From Tamarix chinensis (Eukaryota > Streptophyta > Magnoliopsida > Caryophyllales > Tamaricaceae): a DNA stretch of 64,000 nt. A program made the translations under genes and the position numbers. Numbering within the stretch: the first letter of the stretch is position 1; each line of letters starts with the position of its first letter. Shown in pieces: positions 24,361-36,299 of the stretch. The stretch is from contig CM060175.1 in the NCBI GenBank assembly GCA_030549775.1, positions 35,896,318 through 35,960,317 of the forward strand, given 5' to 3'. The notes beneath the pieces were generated by a model. The model ran no database searches. It was not told the DNA's origin and was given only the letters and a program-made list of their open reading frames with translations.

Positions 24361-26070
24361 TATAAAACCTCCATTTTTAAATACTAAAAAGTATCATTTT
24401 GAAAACCTTATAGAAGTAAAAAACTAATAAACACTCAAGAAAAATGAGGTGCTACTACAGCATTTAAGATAGGATAGGCACCAACTGCCTCTCCCATGAT
24501 AGATACAAGCTTGAAAACAAAAAAAAACAAAATAAAGTGCACTAAAATACATTATATAAATCATAAAAGAAAGGCTTTCAAGTATAGGCACCTCATCGGC
24601 TCTTAATATTAAAATACACGGGGAAATTTAAGTCAAAGTATATGATCTCAAATTATAAAAACAAAAGCAGGGCTTAACCTTAAACTCTATCCCATTAAAG
24701 ACAAATCAAAAGTATTTGAATGTCCACACTCTTAGAACCCATTACCATAATTAGGTTGGTCATCTTTTGAGCATCCCATAAATCATACACATCATGCCCT
24801 ACTCGTAGGAATGAGTAGGTAACCAAGAAAACAGACGCATTAGTATGCTTTGTACCGAGTAAGCCAAGGTTCCTCAATGGAGTCACCAACACATTTAATA
24901 TATATTTCATATAAATAGGATACATGAACTATCATGGTCACATCAAGTATAAGAAGCTCATACCATATATAACTCATCATGCTTGGCAATATTGCACCAC
25001 ACCGTTGATGAAAATATGCAAGATACAAAGTGGAATGTCCAAATAATAGTAAGCTTTATTCATCCAAACACATAATTTGACCATAGGCCATTTCCATGTA
25101 TTTAATTTATTAGGTCATTTATACGTATATAGTCCATTCTTATTGCTCTTTTCCTTTTACTTTTATCTTTCACTTTAGTCACATTCTTATTCCAAATTCT
25201 TATCTAATTACTTATTCAAATTATTATACAAATACATGTCCTTGTTGTTATTTTAGTGATATACTGTGCACCACACCATGTTGTCATATACTATGGAATT
25301 CTATCTAAACAAAAGGACATAAAGTCCTACTGAAGCTAAGTAACCACTAATGTACATAAGTCTAGGCCAAAGCCATATACTATAAGAGTAACTAGACAAT
25401 TTAATATCAATAACCTCTAGTAAATCCTTAGTTTCTATATTAGTTAAGGCACCGGTTTCTTGATGTATAAATTGCTAAAAAAAATAGGTCGTGCTAAGAG
25501 TTCATGAGGGAAATTTTGCTGAGCACTAAAATATGAGAAAAAAGAATAGGCAATAAGATGGAATAAGGGATTTAATATTCAAGTAAACCTTGAGATCAAA
25601 TATGTACAATCACCATTTAAGGTATTAACTCTTAAGATAAAGAATGTAAGATTTTTGGATATAACAACAAACCATGCACTAAGTTTGTTAAGGAGAAGGC
25701 TGTCAAAATTCTAGCTCAATACCAAGGGTTTTCTAACATTCACAATCATCTCTTCATTCATATAAAGAGTGTAAGAGGTTGAAAAAAATGACAACTAACC
25801 CTTAGTTAAACATAAGGGTACAAACTTAACTAAAAATTACTCTAATGTATGCTAATTATGGTAGGAAGAAAGCCAACCTTAAAATATCAACATGGGAGCT
25901 AATTTTTCAAGCTTCCCACAACCCTTTCCCCATGTATATTGGATGGTAAATTAGTCTTACAAGATAACATTAGGAATTAGGAAATGTAAATTAAAAGAAG
26001 GGAAATAATAACAAATTATTTTAACTTATGTTTAACTAAATGAAGAAAGAAACCCTTCCCTATGTTACCT
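24361..26070 (+). mobile_element. Degenerate long-LTR-like copy K
   Basis: The head (AAAACCTCCATTTTTAAATA, then AATGAGGTGCTACTACAGCA) resembles the fragment at 60819. The segment CTACTCGTAGGAATGAGTAGG at 24797, followed by TATGCTTTGTACCGAGTAAG, matches the conserved phrases of copies B, C, D and E. Downstream sequence to about 26070 is AT-rich, without clear module boundaries, and the 3' end is undefined. No gene seen. Confidence 0.45.
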
Positions 26071-26480
26071 CCTTTAGTTGGTTGCCATTGCTGATCAATA
26101 GGCCATCATGTCCCCTTAATTTATGCTAATAAAGATCTTAGAAATCAAAAGTTTCATTCCCCAAAATTTTCTGCAGAAAGATAGGCTTGCATGCCTTCTT
26201 TTCTTCTTGGAGTTTGAAACATGGGGGCTTTTAAGGCTACTTGTAGGCTAGTAGTGGCCAAATGGGCTATGGATACTTCTTGGCCATATTTTGATCCATA
26301 TTTGAGACATAATGAAGCCAAGAAAAAGGTGGTGAATTTATGGCTCTTATTTGGTGTTACATAGCTTGCATGAATTCTCATAATCTAGCTCATATAGCAG
26401 TCTAACTAAGGAAAATTTTAAATTCTCCAAAATTAGAAAAAATAATGAATAGATTATCGTTATCATATGTGGGAGATGCT
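26070..26480 (-). mobile_element. Possible gypsy-1 3' non-coding/LTR start
   Basis: This lies just after the integrase end of gypsy-1 on the minus strand, where its 3' non-coding region or LTR is expected. A minus-strand open frame of 75 codons (26154-26381) ends in a Lys/Ala-rich stretch but shows no known domain. The LTR border could not be located, so this is a positional call only. Confidence 0.3.
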
Positions 26481-29400
26481 CCTATATTATCATCCACTTA
26501 TCTTTATAAGGATCATCATTTAAGTGAGGAATTAAATCTTCCACATTAAATGTGGTTGATACTTCCCCCTAGTTTTGGTGAAAGCTCCAACCTTTATGTG
26601 TTGTTTCCAATCCATTCAAGCACTTTGAATGGTCTATCACTCCATAGAAATAGTTTGTTCTTCCTCCTAGAAGGATATATCTCCTTTCTAAGGTGATGCA
26701 AAACTAATCTCTTGGCTTAAATATTTGCTCTTTTTCTTATTTATTAGGTTTCTTCTTCTTATTCATCTCATTAACCTTCTCAATTCTAGACCTCACTTGG
26801 TCGTGTAAATTCTTGAATTCATTGACCCAGTTGTTTGCTTAAAAAATGACTAATTCTTTAACAAAGAGAGTAATAAGATCAATAGGGATGGTGGGATTCA
26901 CTCCTTACACTACTTCAAAAGGAGAAAAACTTGTAGCATAAGTATGAGACCATTTGTAAGAAAATTATGTTTGAATAAGTTTGATGTCCTAATTCCTTAA
27001 GGATTTGCTAACCAAACTCCTCAAAAGCATAGTGATGGTATGGTTAGTCAGTTCTGTTTAACCATTTTTTTATGGATGACAGGCAGTAAAAAAGAAGAAG
27101 CTTAGAACCAACTAACCTCTACAATATCTTCCTGAAGTATCTAGAAACATGGTGTCACAATCATAAACATTCAATTGAGGAATATCATGTAACTTAACTA
27201 TCTTCTTGAAGTATAGATCAGCAATATAAGGGGCATAATCTATCATGTGATAAGGGTCAAAATATGCCATATTAGAAAGCCAATCTACCACCATCATAAT
27301 GACATCATTTTTCCTTTGTGTCTTAGGCAATGCTACTATAAAGTCTATACTCAAATGTTCCCAAGGATGATATGGGATAGACAAAAGATTATATAGTACT
27401 TGGTGGAAATGACCCTTGGACTTGTGTTAAGTAGAGCACCTTGCCACAATTGATTGTACATCTCCAACGATTCTAGGCAAAAAAAGTATTCTTTGAGTAA
27501 ATAACAAGTTTTTTTAATGCTAAAATGCCCCACTAATCCTCCTCCATTTACTTCTTGAATCAACTACTCTCTAATGGAACTCTTAGGAATGCATAACTTG
27601 TTACCCTTGAAAAGGAAGCCTTGTTGAATTAGATAGGGACCTCGGACCTTTTCTTAACCTTCATAGAAGCTTGCAAAGTCTTCATCATCCTTGTATAGGT
27701 CCTTCAAGCATCTAAATCCTAAGACTTCTGCTTCCACTAATGATAGCATACAATACCTTCTAGAGACATAATCTACTACAACATTGGTTTTTCCACTCTT
27801 ATGCTTAGCTACAAATGAGAAGGGTTGTAATGACTCTACCCACCTAGCATGTCTAGGTTTGAGCTTTTGTTGCCCATTTATTTATTTTAGAGACTCATGA
27901 TTGGTATGTGATACAAATAATGACGGACTTCGGAAATGAGACCAGTGATCTAAAGCCCTAACAATAGCATAACATTCTTTATCATATGTGCTATAATTAG
28001 ATCTTTAGCCATTGAGCTTCTTACTAAAGAAGACTATTAGCTTTCCTTTTGGTAGTAAAATTTCTCCAATGTCCACTCTGCTTGCATCACACTTGATTTT
28101 GAATACCTTGTCAAAGTTAGGCTACTTTAACACTAAAGCTTCACTCAACTTACCCTTTTTTCACTTCAAAAGCTTCTTGTGCTTTAAGAAATTCTGTGAT
28201 GGGTGTTATAAGTGTGCTAAATCCTTGTATGAACCTGCTCTAGAAGGAGGAAAGCCCACTGAAGGATCTAAATTTGGTGATGGATGAGGGTGTAGGCCAC
28301 GTTCTTTTTGCCACCATCTTTGACTCATCCATGGAAATGCCATCTTCAGATACAAAAAATCCTAGAAATGTGATTTTTGGCACAATAAAGTCACACTTTT
28401 CTAGTTTATCGTACATATTATTGTTCCTAAGGGCTAAGATTACAATCTTCAAGTGCCTTTACATGATTATCACTACTAGAAGAGTATACAAGAATATTAT
28501 TAAAGTGCATAGTTATAAACATAGAAATAAAAGGGTCTAAAGAATTCATCCATGAGCCTCATAAAGGTGCTTGGTGAGTTGGAAAATCCAAATAACATGA
28601 CCATCCACTTGTATAAGCGTCATTTGGTCTTGAGAGAAATCTTAAATTCATCTCCTTCCTTCATCCTAACTTGGTAGTAGAAACTCTTCAAGTTAATTTA
28701 GGAAAATACACTTACCTCATGTAAGCAATCTAATATCTCTTCAAGCCTAGGTATGGGATACCTACACTTGATAGTAATGTTGTTGATAGCTCTGCTATCA
28801 ACACACATCCTAATTTATTTTTCCTTTTTGGTACCAAATGGGATTGTCTCGTACATGGGCTAAGTGATTCCTTAATGAAACCCTTTTGCAATAATTCTTC
28901 GACTTGGCATTGAATCTTTATGGGCTCTTTAGGTTTTACATCTATAGGGTAGTTTGTTAGGGTGAGGAGCACCAGAGACAAAGTTAATTTAGTGCTCTAT
29001 GTCCCTTATTGGAGGAAATTCACTAGGTAGTTCATTTGGGAAAACTTCCCCAAACTCACCTAATAAGGTCTTGTCCCTTCTATTAAGTGGACTACTATTC
29101 TTAGTATTTTCAAGCATTAATAAGAAATGAATGGTTTTCTCTTTACCTATAGCCTTTTCTAACGCCTTCCCATCTATGAACATAGCCTTTTTACAATTTG
29201 GATCCTCCCTAACAAGTGGGAACTGATTACTAAGGTGTGTGAGTACAATATTTTTGTTTTCATATTCCAAGCTATAAATGTTTTTTTCTTCCATCATACT
29301 TGGCATGCCTATCATATTGACAAGGCCTACCAAACAAAAAATGACATGCATCCATAAGAAATACATTAAAAATAACTCTATCTTGATAAGTTTTCCCTAT

Positions 29401-29503
29401 GGAATATGGAACAACAACTTGCTTAGCGAATTCAACCATAGAGCTATCATTAAGCCATTAAAGCTTATATGGATTTGCATGTATAGTAGTGGGAAAATTA
29501 ATC
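26480..29503 (-). pseudogene. Gypsy-1 pol: protease end, RT, RNase H, integrase
   Basis: A nearly complete but mutated Ty3/gypsy pol on the minus strand, read from 29503 down. First the protease tail (PYKLIWL, then FLVGLVN-like for the LLGRPWQ motif), the EFGEVFPNELPSEFPPIRDIEH linker region (29075-28990), and RT fingers with VEELLQKGFIKESLSPC (about 28890-28840). At 28496-28501 the catalytic FDDILVYS motif reads [10 protein letters not shown] ends with LEKCDFIVPKITFLGFFVS (about 28400-28340). RNase H follows (DASRVDIGEIL, about 28090), then the integrase core (PWEHLSIDFIVALPKTQ, about 27365, and NVYDCDTMF, about 27165) and a C-terminal segment ending NVEDLIPHLNDD (about 26550). The protease is cut by copy C and continues at 34242. 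Lineage not assigned. Confidence 0.9.
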
Positions 29504-30179
29504 TGTAATGACCCTAAAAATTATAGTTCAAAATTTTTATTTAATTAAAACAATTATAAGCACAAGGGGTTCTACCGTCGTGATCAGTATAAGCGAGGCC
29601 CTTGGCTAATCTTGTACCAACCACAAGGCTAAGGAAAATTTTAAAAAACATTTGACACACTTAAAACATCGATTCATAGAAATTTGAAATATTCATAACA
29701 TGAGAATTAGAGTGCGTGATGAAAAGTTATGACAGCCTAAATGGGGTACATAGTCAAAGTCCCCAAAGGGGATAAAAGGTACAACACAATAAAATGAAAC
29801 TGAAATAAAATGAAAACATTAGTAAATAGGGATAAAAAAGAGTCTGGTATACATCCACTCTCGGTCCCAAGTAAGCCCAACGGTCATCAGACATCCCCAC
29901 TTGATGCACCTAGTACATTATAAGCATCAAATATGGTACTTCCTACCTTCACAAATTCAAAAGGCCTCTCTTCTCGTGGAAATGAGTAGTACCCATCAAA
30001 AGGGTGGTCTGTACGCTACCTACTGAGTAAGGTAACTATATGGGTATGACTAGCAAGAAAACAAGCAAGTAAGGAATATAAAGAATAATTTAGGTTCATA
30101 TTATCAAGCTAAACATAGACTAATATTTTGTCTTATACATTTATTATATTAATTTCGTATAAGTATAGGAACCCCAAAT

Positions 30180-30760
30180 TATACCCGATGGATCGGAAAC
30201 ATTCCACAGGACAGAACACACCTTACCACTATTATAGTTGGTGGACCATATTACTCCACAGGGCAAAATGCACCTGACCACTAATATAGCCAATGGAACG
30301 AAAAATCAACCTTACTAGCCCCGACTCTCGTGGTGTTCAACTGTAAGTAAATAGTGTCTTTTAATGTCTTATATTTCTATTTTACACGTGTCTCATATTA
30401 ATTCCATGTGAGTATGGGAGTCGCACTATTATAGCCGGTGGATCGGAAACACTCTATAGGGTAGAATGTACCTGACCACTATTATATCTAATGGATTAAA
30501 AAATCAACCTCATTGGCCCTAAATCATATGGTATTCCATTGTAAGTAATTAGTATCTTTCCATAATTTATTTCCATGTAAATTTTGGTTTATCGATCCCA
30601 GAATCCCCCACTATTATAGCCGATTGACCAAAAACACTCCACGGAGAAAAACCCACCAGACCACTATTATAATCGGTGGACCGGAATCACTCCACAAGGT
30701 AAAATGCATCTAACCACCATTATAGCTGATGAATCAGAAAATATATAACCTCACTAGGCC
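30180..30760 (+). repeat. CCACTATTATAGCCGGTGG hairpin array, copy C
   Basis: Repeated CCACTATTATAGCCGGTGG, then A(T/C)CGGAA and CACTCCACAGGG, then AAAATGCACCTGACC leading into the next CCACTATTATAG. At least seven more or less diverged units. The unit has pairing CCAC/GTGG ends. Confidence 0.8.
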
Positions 30761-32444
30761 TTAGCTAGATAATCTTTCACTTTAAGTGTTTAGTGTTTTA
30801 TTGTATCTTATTCCACATGCAACCCTGCCTAGATATGCATGATCCACTCAACTTCTTGAAAATCCTATCCTATATCTAGGGACTTATACTCCCTCTAGTA
30901 CATCCAAAAATTCCTCCCCACTCTTTCCTCATTATCATGAATACCCAACTCCTATGTGCATGGGTTGAGGCCCACTTTCTATATCTTTGAGTCAACTCAC
31001 TATCACTCTCTAGGGTTTTCCTTCGAGAAACCCTAATTTAGCCTATATGGACCAACCTTTCTCTATCCCACACAACTCATGCTCTTCCAATTCATCCCCT
31101 CACTTGATTCATCCCCAACAACCCCATTTACTCCCCATATAACATATGTGGCCACAAATCATAGTTTCCCATCCCAAAACCCTAGCACCTCTCTTTCCTT
31201 ACACGATGTTATCACTTTATCACTCTTACTTACCACCCCCTCTTCCACATGACATATATCTAACACAATCTATGACCTCGAGAATTCCTTCTCATATTTT
31301 TCCACTCACCATGAGAACCAAAAACTCTTCTACACATGGTTCAATGCATCACTCCCCATAACTCAGTTTCTACTCCTCTTTGCTCTTTAGAGTTTTCCTC
31401 CGAAACCTAACTATGGCCTATGTGGTCTCACTTCCTTCAACCTAAACAACCCATACTCTTCCTTGTTACCAAAACAATCACTTCTCTTGATCCATAACTG
31501 ACATCACAAACTCATTATCCAACTCCCACACGTGATCACAAAACCCTAGTTCACTCCCCAAAACCTTAGTACTCCTCCTTTCTATTATGTCACCCCTTCA
31601 ACACCAAAATACCTTTTTCTCACTTGGCTCACTTTTCCTCCATGAGATGACCCTATCATCTTTTATTCCCTATTCTAACCATTTCCATTAGCTTTTCCTT
31701 CCTTCTACACTTATCTCACTTAGGGTTTCCTCCTAAAACCTTGGCCAAGTCTCCCATGCGTCCTTACACCAACCCACATATATTTTTCACATATGGATTC
31801 CAATCACCCCTAACAACTCTTCTCTTACCTTACTTAACCCAAAAATAAACTTTTTCCACGTAAAGGTTATGCCCATGAAAGGGCTAACCACCCCATACAA
31901 ACCTAAGACTCCACATGTATGTTTTAGCCCATTCCCTTAATTTATTCCCATTATTCCTTCTTTTGTCTGCCCATAGGTCATAAGATGTTTAGGCCTTCCT
32001 TACCAACCTCTTAGTTATCTCACTTACCTCACTCTTTTTTATTTCTCTTACAACCACATCACACTCTTTAGGGCCTCCTGTCATGCATGTCATGATGGGT
32101 AATATTAGATAAGCACAATCCAAGTACAAGTAACTTTACCACATTACACATGTCATAAAACACATACAGATTATCTGAGCTCTATGCTTAGCAAGGTGTG
32201 CTGCAATAGCAAGATACAAAATATATAAGGCACACACATCAAATCAATACACATAACATATTTTTCACTCACATTATGCCTTAACCATATCCTTATCTAA
32301 AATGACATCGGGCTTGGAGCATGCTCCTATGCCTCCTTAGGGTTTTGAATTAGTTCACCTATAAGATGAAAATACTTGGGTTAACTTCCCTTTTACCAAC
32401 ATTATCATTATTCCCTACTTTACCTTTATTATAACCTAGCATTA

Positions 32445-32446
32445 GG

Positions 32447-32477
<31 letters not shown>

Positions 32478-32920
32478 GTAGTATCTTCATAAGTAAAAAT
32501 AAGGGTTTTATTCTTTAAAAGGTTAATCATGCTATTATTAGTCATAATAGGGTTAGGAAATTATATTGGTCCATGTTAAGGTATTATTAACAATATTAAC
32601 AATATTAAAGATAATAAATTTAATAATAATAATAATAGTGATAATAATGATAATGATAATAATAATAATAGTAGTAGTAGTAGTAATAATAATAGTGATA
32701 AAGATAATAATAATAGTAATAATGATAATTATAATGATAATAATAATGATAATAATGTTAATATGAGTAATAGTGATAATGATAATACTAGTCGCAACAA
32801 GAATAGTATCGATAATGATGATGATGACGACGACGACGATGATGATAATCATAATAATGATGATAATAATGATAATAATAATAATAATAATAATGATAAT
32901 AATAGTAATAATAATAATAA

Positions 32921-32951
<31 letters not shown>

Positions 32952-33060
32952 AAGAATAAGAATGATAATAATAATAATAATAATAATAATAGTAGTAGTA
33001 GTAGTAGTAATGATGATGATGATGATGATGATGATATTAACACAAATAACATAAATAACA
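32445..33060 (+). repeat. Compound trinucleotide zone of copy C
   Basis: Blocks of TAA, GTA/TAG (about 32668-32688), GAT/GAC (about 32813-32850), AAG (about 32921-32954), TAG (about 32990-33010) and GAT (about 33010-33035). Several different trinucleotides have expanded side by side. It is equivalent in place to 17380-18240 and 42960-43600. Confidence 0.9.
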
Positions 33061-33099
33061 ATTACATTAATTATATTTAAAGGTTTGGAAAGTTAGGGC

Positions 33100-33940
33100 A
33101 CAACCTAGGATGGTGGTAGCTAAGCGGAAGCAATGGCGTACAGAGGCAATGATGGAGGAGGAAGTGGAGTTGGAGAGGTGGCTTTCTAGGCTAGCAGAGG
33201 GGGAGTGAGATGGTGGTTGTGGTTGTGGTTATGGTGGTGGTGGATTCTCTGGGTTGAAAGGGTTGGAATGGTGGTGGTGGCACAATAAAGTGGCAGCGCA
33301 GGTGGTGGTTTCTATGCTAGCTGAAGGTGGTGGTGGAGGAGGAAGGGTGAAGGAGAGGGAGGCAGGTAGAAAGGAAGATAGGAGGAGATAAGGGAAACTT
33401 TGCTGAGCGTTTTAAAGAGGTGGTGGTCATGGTAAGGATGGCGACGCACGACGGCGATGGAGGAGGATTGGCAGATTGAGCAGCTCAGTTGGCACTGCTG
33501 TGTTGGCTCGTGTAGGGGTAATTAGAGGTGGTGAGTGGTGTGGCTAAGTGGAGGGTGGTGTAACCTAATGGAACGGTGGTTGGCTCGTTGGCATACCAAG
33601 GGGTTGTAGGTCTCGATATATAGGTATGGAAGGAAGGAGGGAGTAAGAAGAAGGTTAGGTGGGTTGGCCAGCCATTTTGGGGAAAAGAAAAGAAGAAGAA
33701 AAAAAGAGGACCAAGTGGTTGAGAGGGAAAGGAGAAAAAAAAAAGGAAATGAGGGTATGGGCTAGACCACGCAGAAGGAAGAGGGTGAAGGGGTTGGGCC
33801 ATGAGGGAAGGGCCAACCCAATTTGAGGGAAGAAGAGGGAAAAGAAAAAGGAGAAAGGAGAAAAAAAGGTAAGAAAAGGAAAAATAATGGGAAAAAGGAA
33901 AAAAGGAAAAATAAAGGGAAAAAGGAAAAAGGAAAAATAG
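33100..33940 (+). repeat. G/purine-rich block of LTR copy C
   Basis: GGTGGTGG and GGTTGTGG runs changing into AAAGGAGAAAGG and GGGAAAAAGGAA by 33940. Long frames within it, such as the minus-strand Pro/Phe-rich frame at 33485-33802, are compositional. Confidence 0.8.
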
Positions 33941-34241
33941 GTTTGTTAGGGTATTTAGAATATTTTGATACTTTTGGAATATTTAAAATAATAAAATTTA
34001 GTAAAATAATAATAAAATTTCGTTTTTATATTAATTGAGGATATTTTGGATAATTTTTCCCAAATTCTATTTTAATTTGTAAAACACCCAATTTTTCCCT
34101 AATTAAACTCCTTATTATTTCCTCTTGATTTTTCCTTAGATTGTCCCCTTATTCTAATAAAAAAATAATTTATTTAATTAGTTTTTCTAATAAATCTCTA
34201 TTTTAATATAATTTCCTAGATTAAGGTTTTTGGGTATTTTA

Positions 34242-35110
34242 TAACCTTTTTTGCAAGAGTGCAAGAGTCAACAAATGCACAACTATCCCCATCTATAATG
34301 AGGAAACATATTTTACCAAGTATTATGCACTTAGTTAGAAATATGTTTTCCATTTGAGATTCCTCATTGAATACCTCTTTTGCATGCCATGCCCTACTTG
34401 CTATCAAGGCCTTTCAAACATCCGATGGAAATTCCTCAAACCCGTCCTCCTTCTCCATGGCCGAATGCTCCCCTTCTTCTTCCTTCTCCAAAGGAACTTC
34501 CTCTAGTTCAAGCAAAGTTAACACCCATTTGTTTAGACATTCATTTTGATAATTCATAATTCCTTGATACTTAAAGTACTTCACTCCTATGCTCTAACTA
34601 ACCTCACCCATTTTCATGCCTTTACCCTTAACATCAAATGTTTTGGGTGTAGGAGGTGGCTTTAGTGACTCCCTTTGGATTTTTTTTTTGGCTTAATTAA
34701 TTCAAATTTCAAACCCCTTTTTTTTATTTTTTAAGCCTCTCCACCACAATGGATAGATGAAACATTTCATCTAAAGTGTAATATTTACAAAGCTCCAACT
34801 TTTTAGTAATGTCACTTCTTAAACCTTCTAAGAATATGAACATTGTGTGCTCATCCACTTCCTCTAATCCAAGTCTCATAACTAGCTTTTCAAACTCCTA
34901 ATATAATCTTCTATACTCATGGACCCTTGTGATCAAGAAGACATTTTATTGTAAAGGTCTTGGGTGTAAGAAAGTGGTAAGCACCTCTCTACTATAAACT
35001 TTTTCATTTTTACCCAACTTCTCACCTTGTGGGATCAATTACCGATCCCAAAAGTGGTTTAGATTAACTATCCATTGACTTTTTCATGGTCAAAGATTTA
35101 CAAATGGTAC
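34242..35110 (-). pseudogene. Gypsy-1 gag and protease N-terminus
   Basis: Minus-strand continuation of gypsy-1 beyond copy C. From 35110 down: gag retrotransposon domain with VHEYRRLY and EFEKLVMRLGLEEVDEHT (about 34925-34850), then MFIFLEGLRSDITKKLEL (about 34840-34790) and a YTLDEMFHLSIVVERL phrase (to about 34740). Next comes a degenerate zinc knuckle, KYFKYQGL-like for CFKCQG.GH (about 34585), and an acidic linker. The aspartic protease begins at about 34330 with NIFLTKCIILGKICFLIIDG (about 34325-34270); the expected DGGS active-site phrase reads DGDS. Stops and frameshifts are present throughout. The 5' LTR upstream (above 35110) was not identified. Confidence 0.85.
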
Positions 35111-35176
35111 TAAGGATAATTTACAAATATAAATTAAACTGGAAAAAAATGATTAAAGAAAGCAATAATATAAAGT

Positions 35177-35580
35177 TTTTCTTATACAAAAAATAAATAT
35201 TTACTCCATGGAAACCATTTTCCCAAATTTCCCAACCCCCTACAAGAAACCATTACCATTACCCCTACTAATCACCATCATCCAACAACGTTGCCCCCAA
35301 CCCCACTACCGTCTAGAGTTTTTTTCCCCACCTTACCAGCATCTAGTGATGCTTCCCCCACCCCCACTAAATTCTAGTGTCATTACCTCCACTAGCATCT
35401 AGAGATGTTCACCCCCTTCCATTTGGCTTCCATTATCATTGCCCCTACCCCACCCCTACCTTCAGTGCCATTGACACTAATGCAAAATTATATTTTGCGG
35501 TGACTCTTGGATGCACTTGTTATTATGGACAATTTATGAAAGTTTGTGAGCTTACTTTGTTTGTGATTAATATTTGAGTT
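35177..35580 (+). repeat. C-rich, roughly 50-bp degenerate repeats
   Basis: Repeats containing CATTGCCCCTACC, CATCTAGTGATG and CATCTAGAGATG phrases, with CCCCAC runs. Open frames of 60-66 codons here are Pro-rich and not gene-like. Similar phrases occur in reverse complement at 51150-51420; these could be the degraded long inverted ends of the MULE between them, but similarity is weak. Confidence 0.45.
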
Positions 35581-36299
35581 TCTCTCAAGTATGGGTAGAA
35601 AATAAATATGAAATGGTGTGTTATGTTAAAGTATAAATAGTAAATAAATAAGTAATAGGGAGTTTTGCTCAAGTATGGTAGCAAATAAATACATAATGCC
35701 TGGTCAAAAATAAATATATTGCTCCATTATTCATGTGGTGGGAAGGTCTATTTAAACTTACTTTAGTCATTCTTAGTCTTTGTCATCCAATAAGAGACAT
35801 CAAAAAATAGTTTATAACTTAATTTTTCCAAACTTCACTCATTCTTAGTCACCTAACAACATAATAGCTTCCAATTTAAATATTCTAAAAGCTAGTAGGA
35901 AGCAAAGAATAACATTTACAATAATCAATGAATTTAGAAGCTCTTCAAGCCACAATGAATTTGGAATCTTGAAATGCTACTATGGGTTCAGAACATTAAA
36001 AAGCTAGAATGATAAGTTCAAAATTAGATATACAAATGGATTTCTCAAATATTAATACAACTTAGATGAAGTTGTAAAATAAATTTTTTATTATTGAAAA
36101 TTGTGTTGAAAGTGGTAGTAATTGTTAGTAAAAAAATAAATTTGGTTAGATTCAATTAATACTTCTCTCTAGTACATTATTATGCTTAAATCTTTGTATA
36201 GGAAATTGAATGTATGAAAACATATTTCAGTACCTAAAATTATCAAATAATTTTCACGATAGATCAAATATTCTCTAATCATGAATAACTTGTAGTATA
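35581..36299. other. AT-rich spacer before MULE transposase
   Basis: It contains a short direct repeat (CTCAAGTATGGGTAG..AAATAAATA at about 35586 and CTCAAGTATGGTAG..AAATAAATA at about 35670), otherwise AT-rich sequence. No gene seen. It probably represents the 5' non-coding part of the MULE. Confidence 0.4.

Larger units (their letters stand above)
29504..34241 (+). mobile_element. Long LTR copy C, solo, about 4.74 kb, inside gypsy-1
   Basis: It starts TGTAATGACCCTAAAAATTA and ends TTTTTGGGTATTTTA. The flanking 5-mers TAATC (29499-29503) and TAACC (34242-34246) differ by one base. The flanks are the two halves of one gypsy protease, which proves the insertion. Modules in order: head (to about 29640), CTCTCTTCTCGTGGAAATGA segment (about 29965), hairpin array 30180-30760, CCCTA-containing zone 31000-31760, trinucleotide zone 32445-33060, G-rich block 33100-33940, AT tail. 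It has no coding capacity: the Asp/Asn and Ile frames around 32553-33080 are repeats read as protein. Confidence 0.9.

Noticed and set aside
32553..33080. Asp/Asn-rich and Ile-rich frames up to 105 codons
   Set aside because: Translated compound trinucleotide repeats inside LTR copy C.
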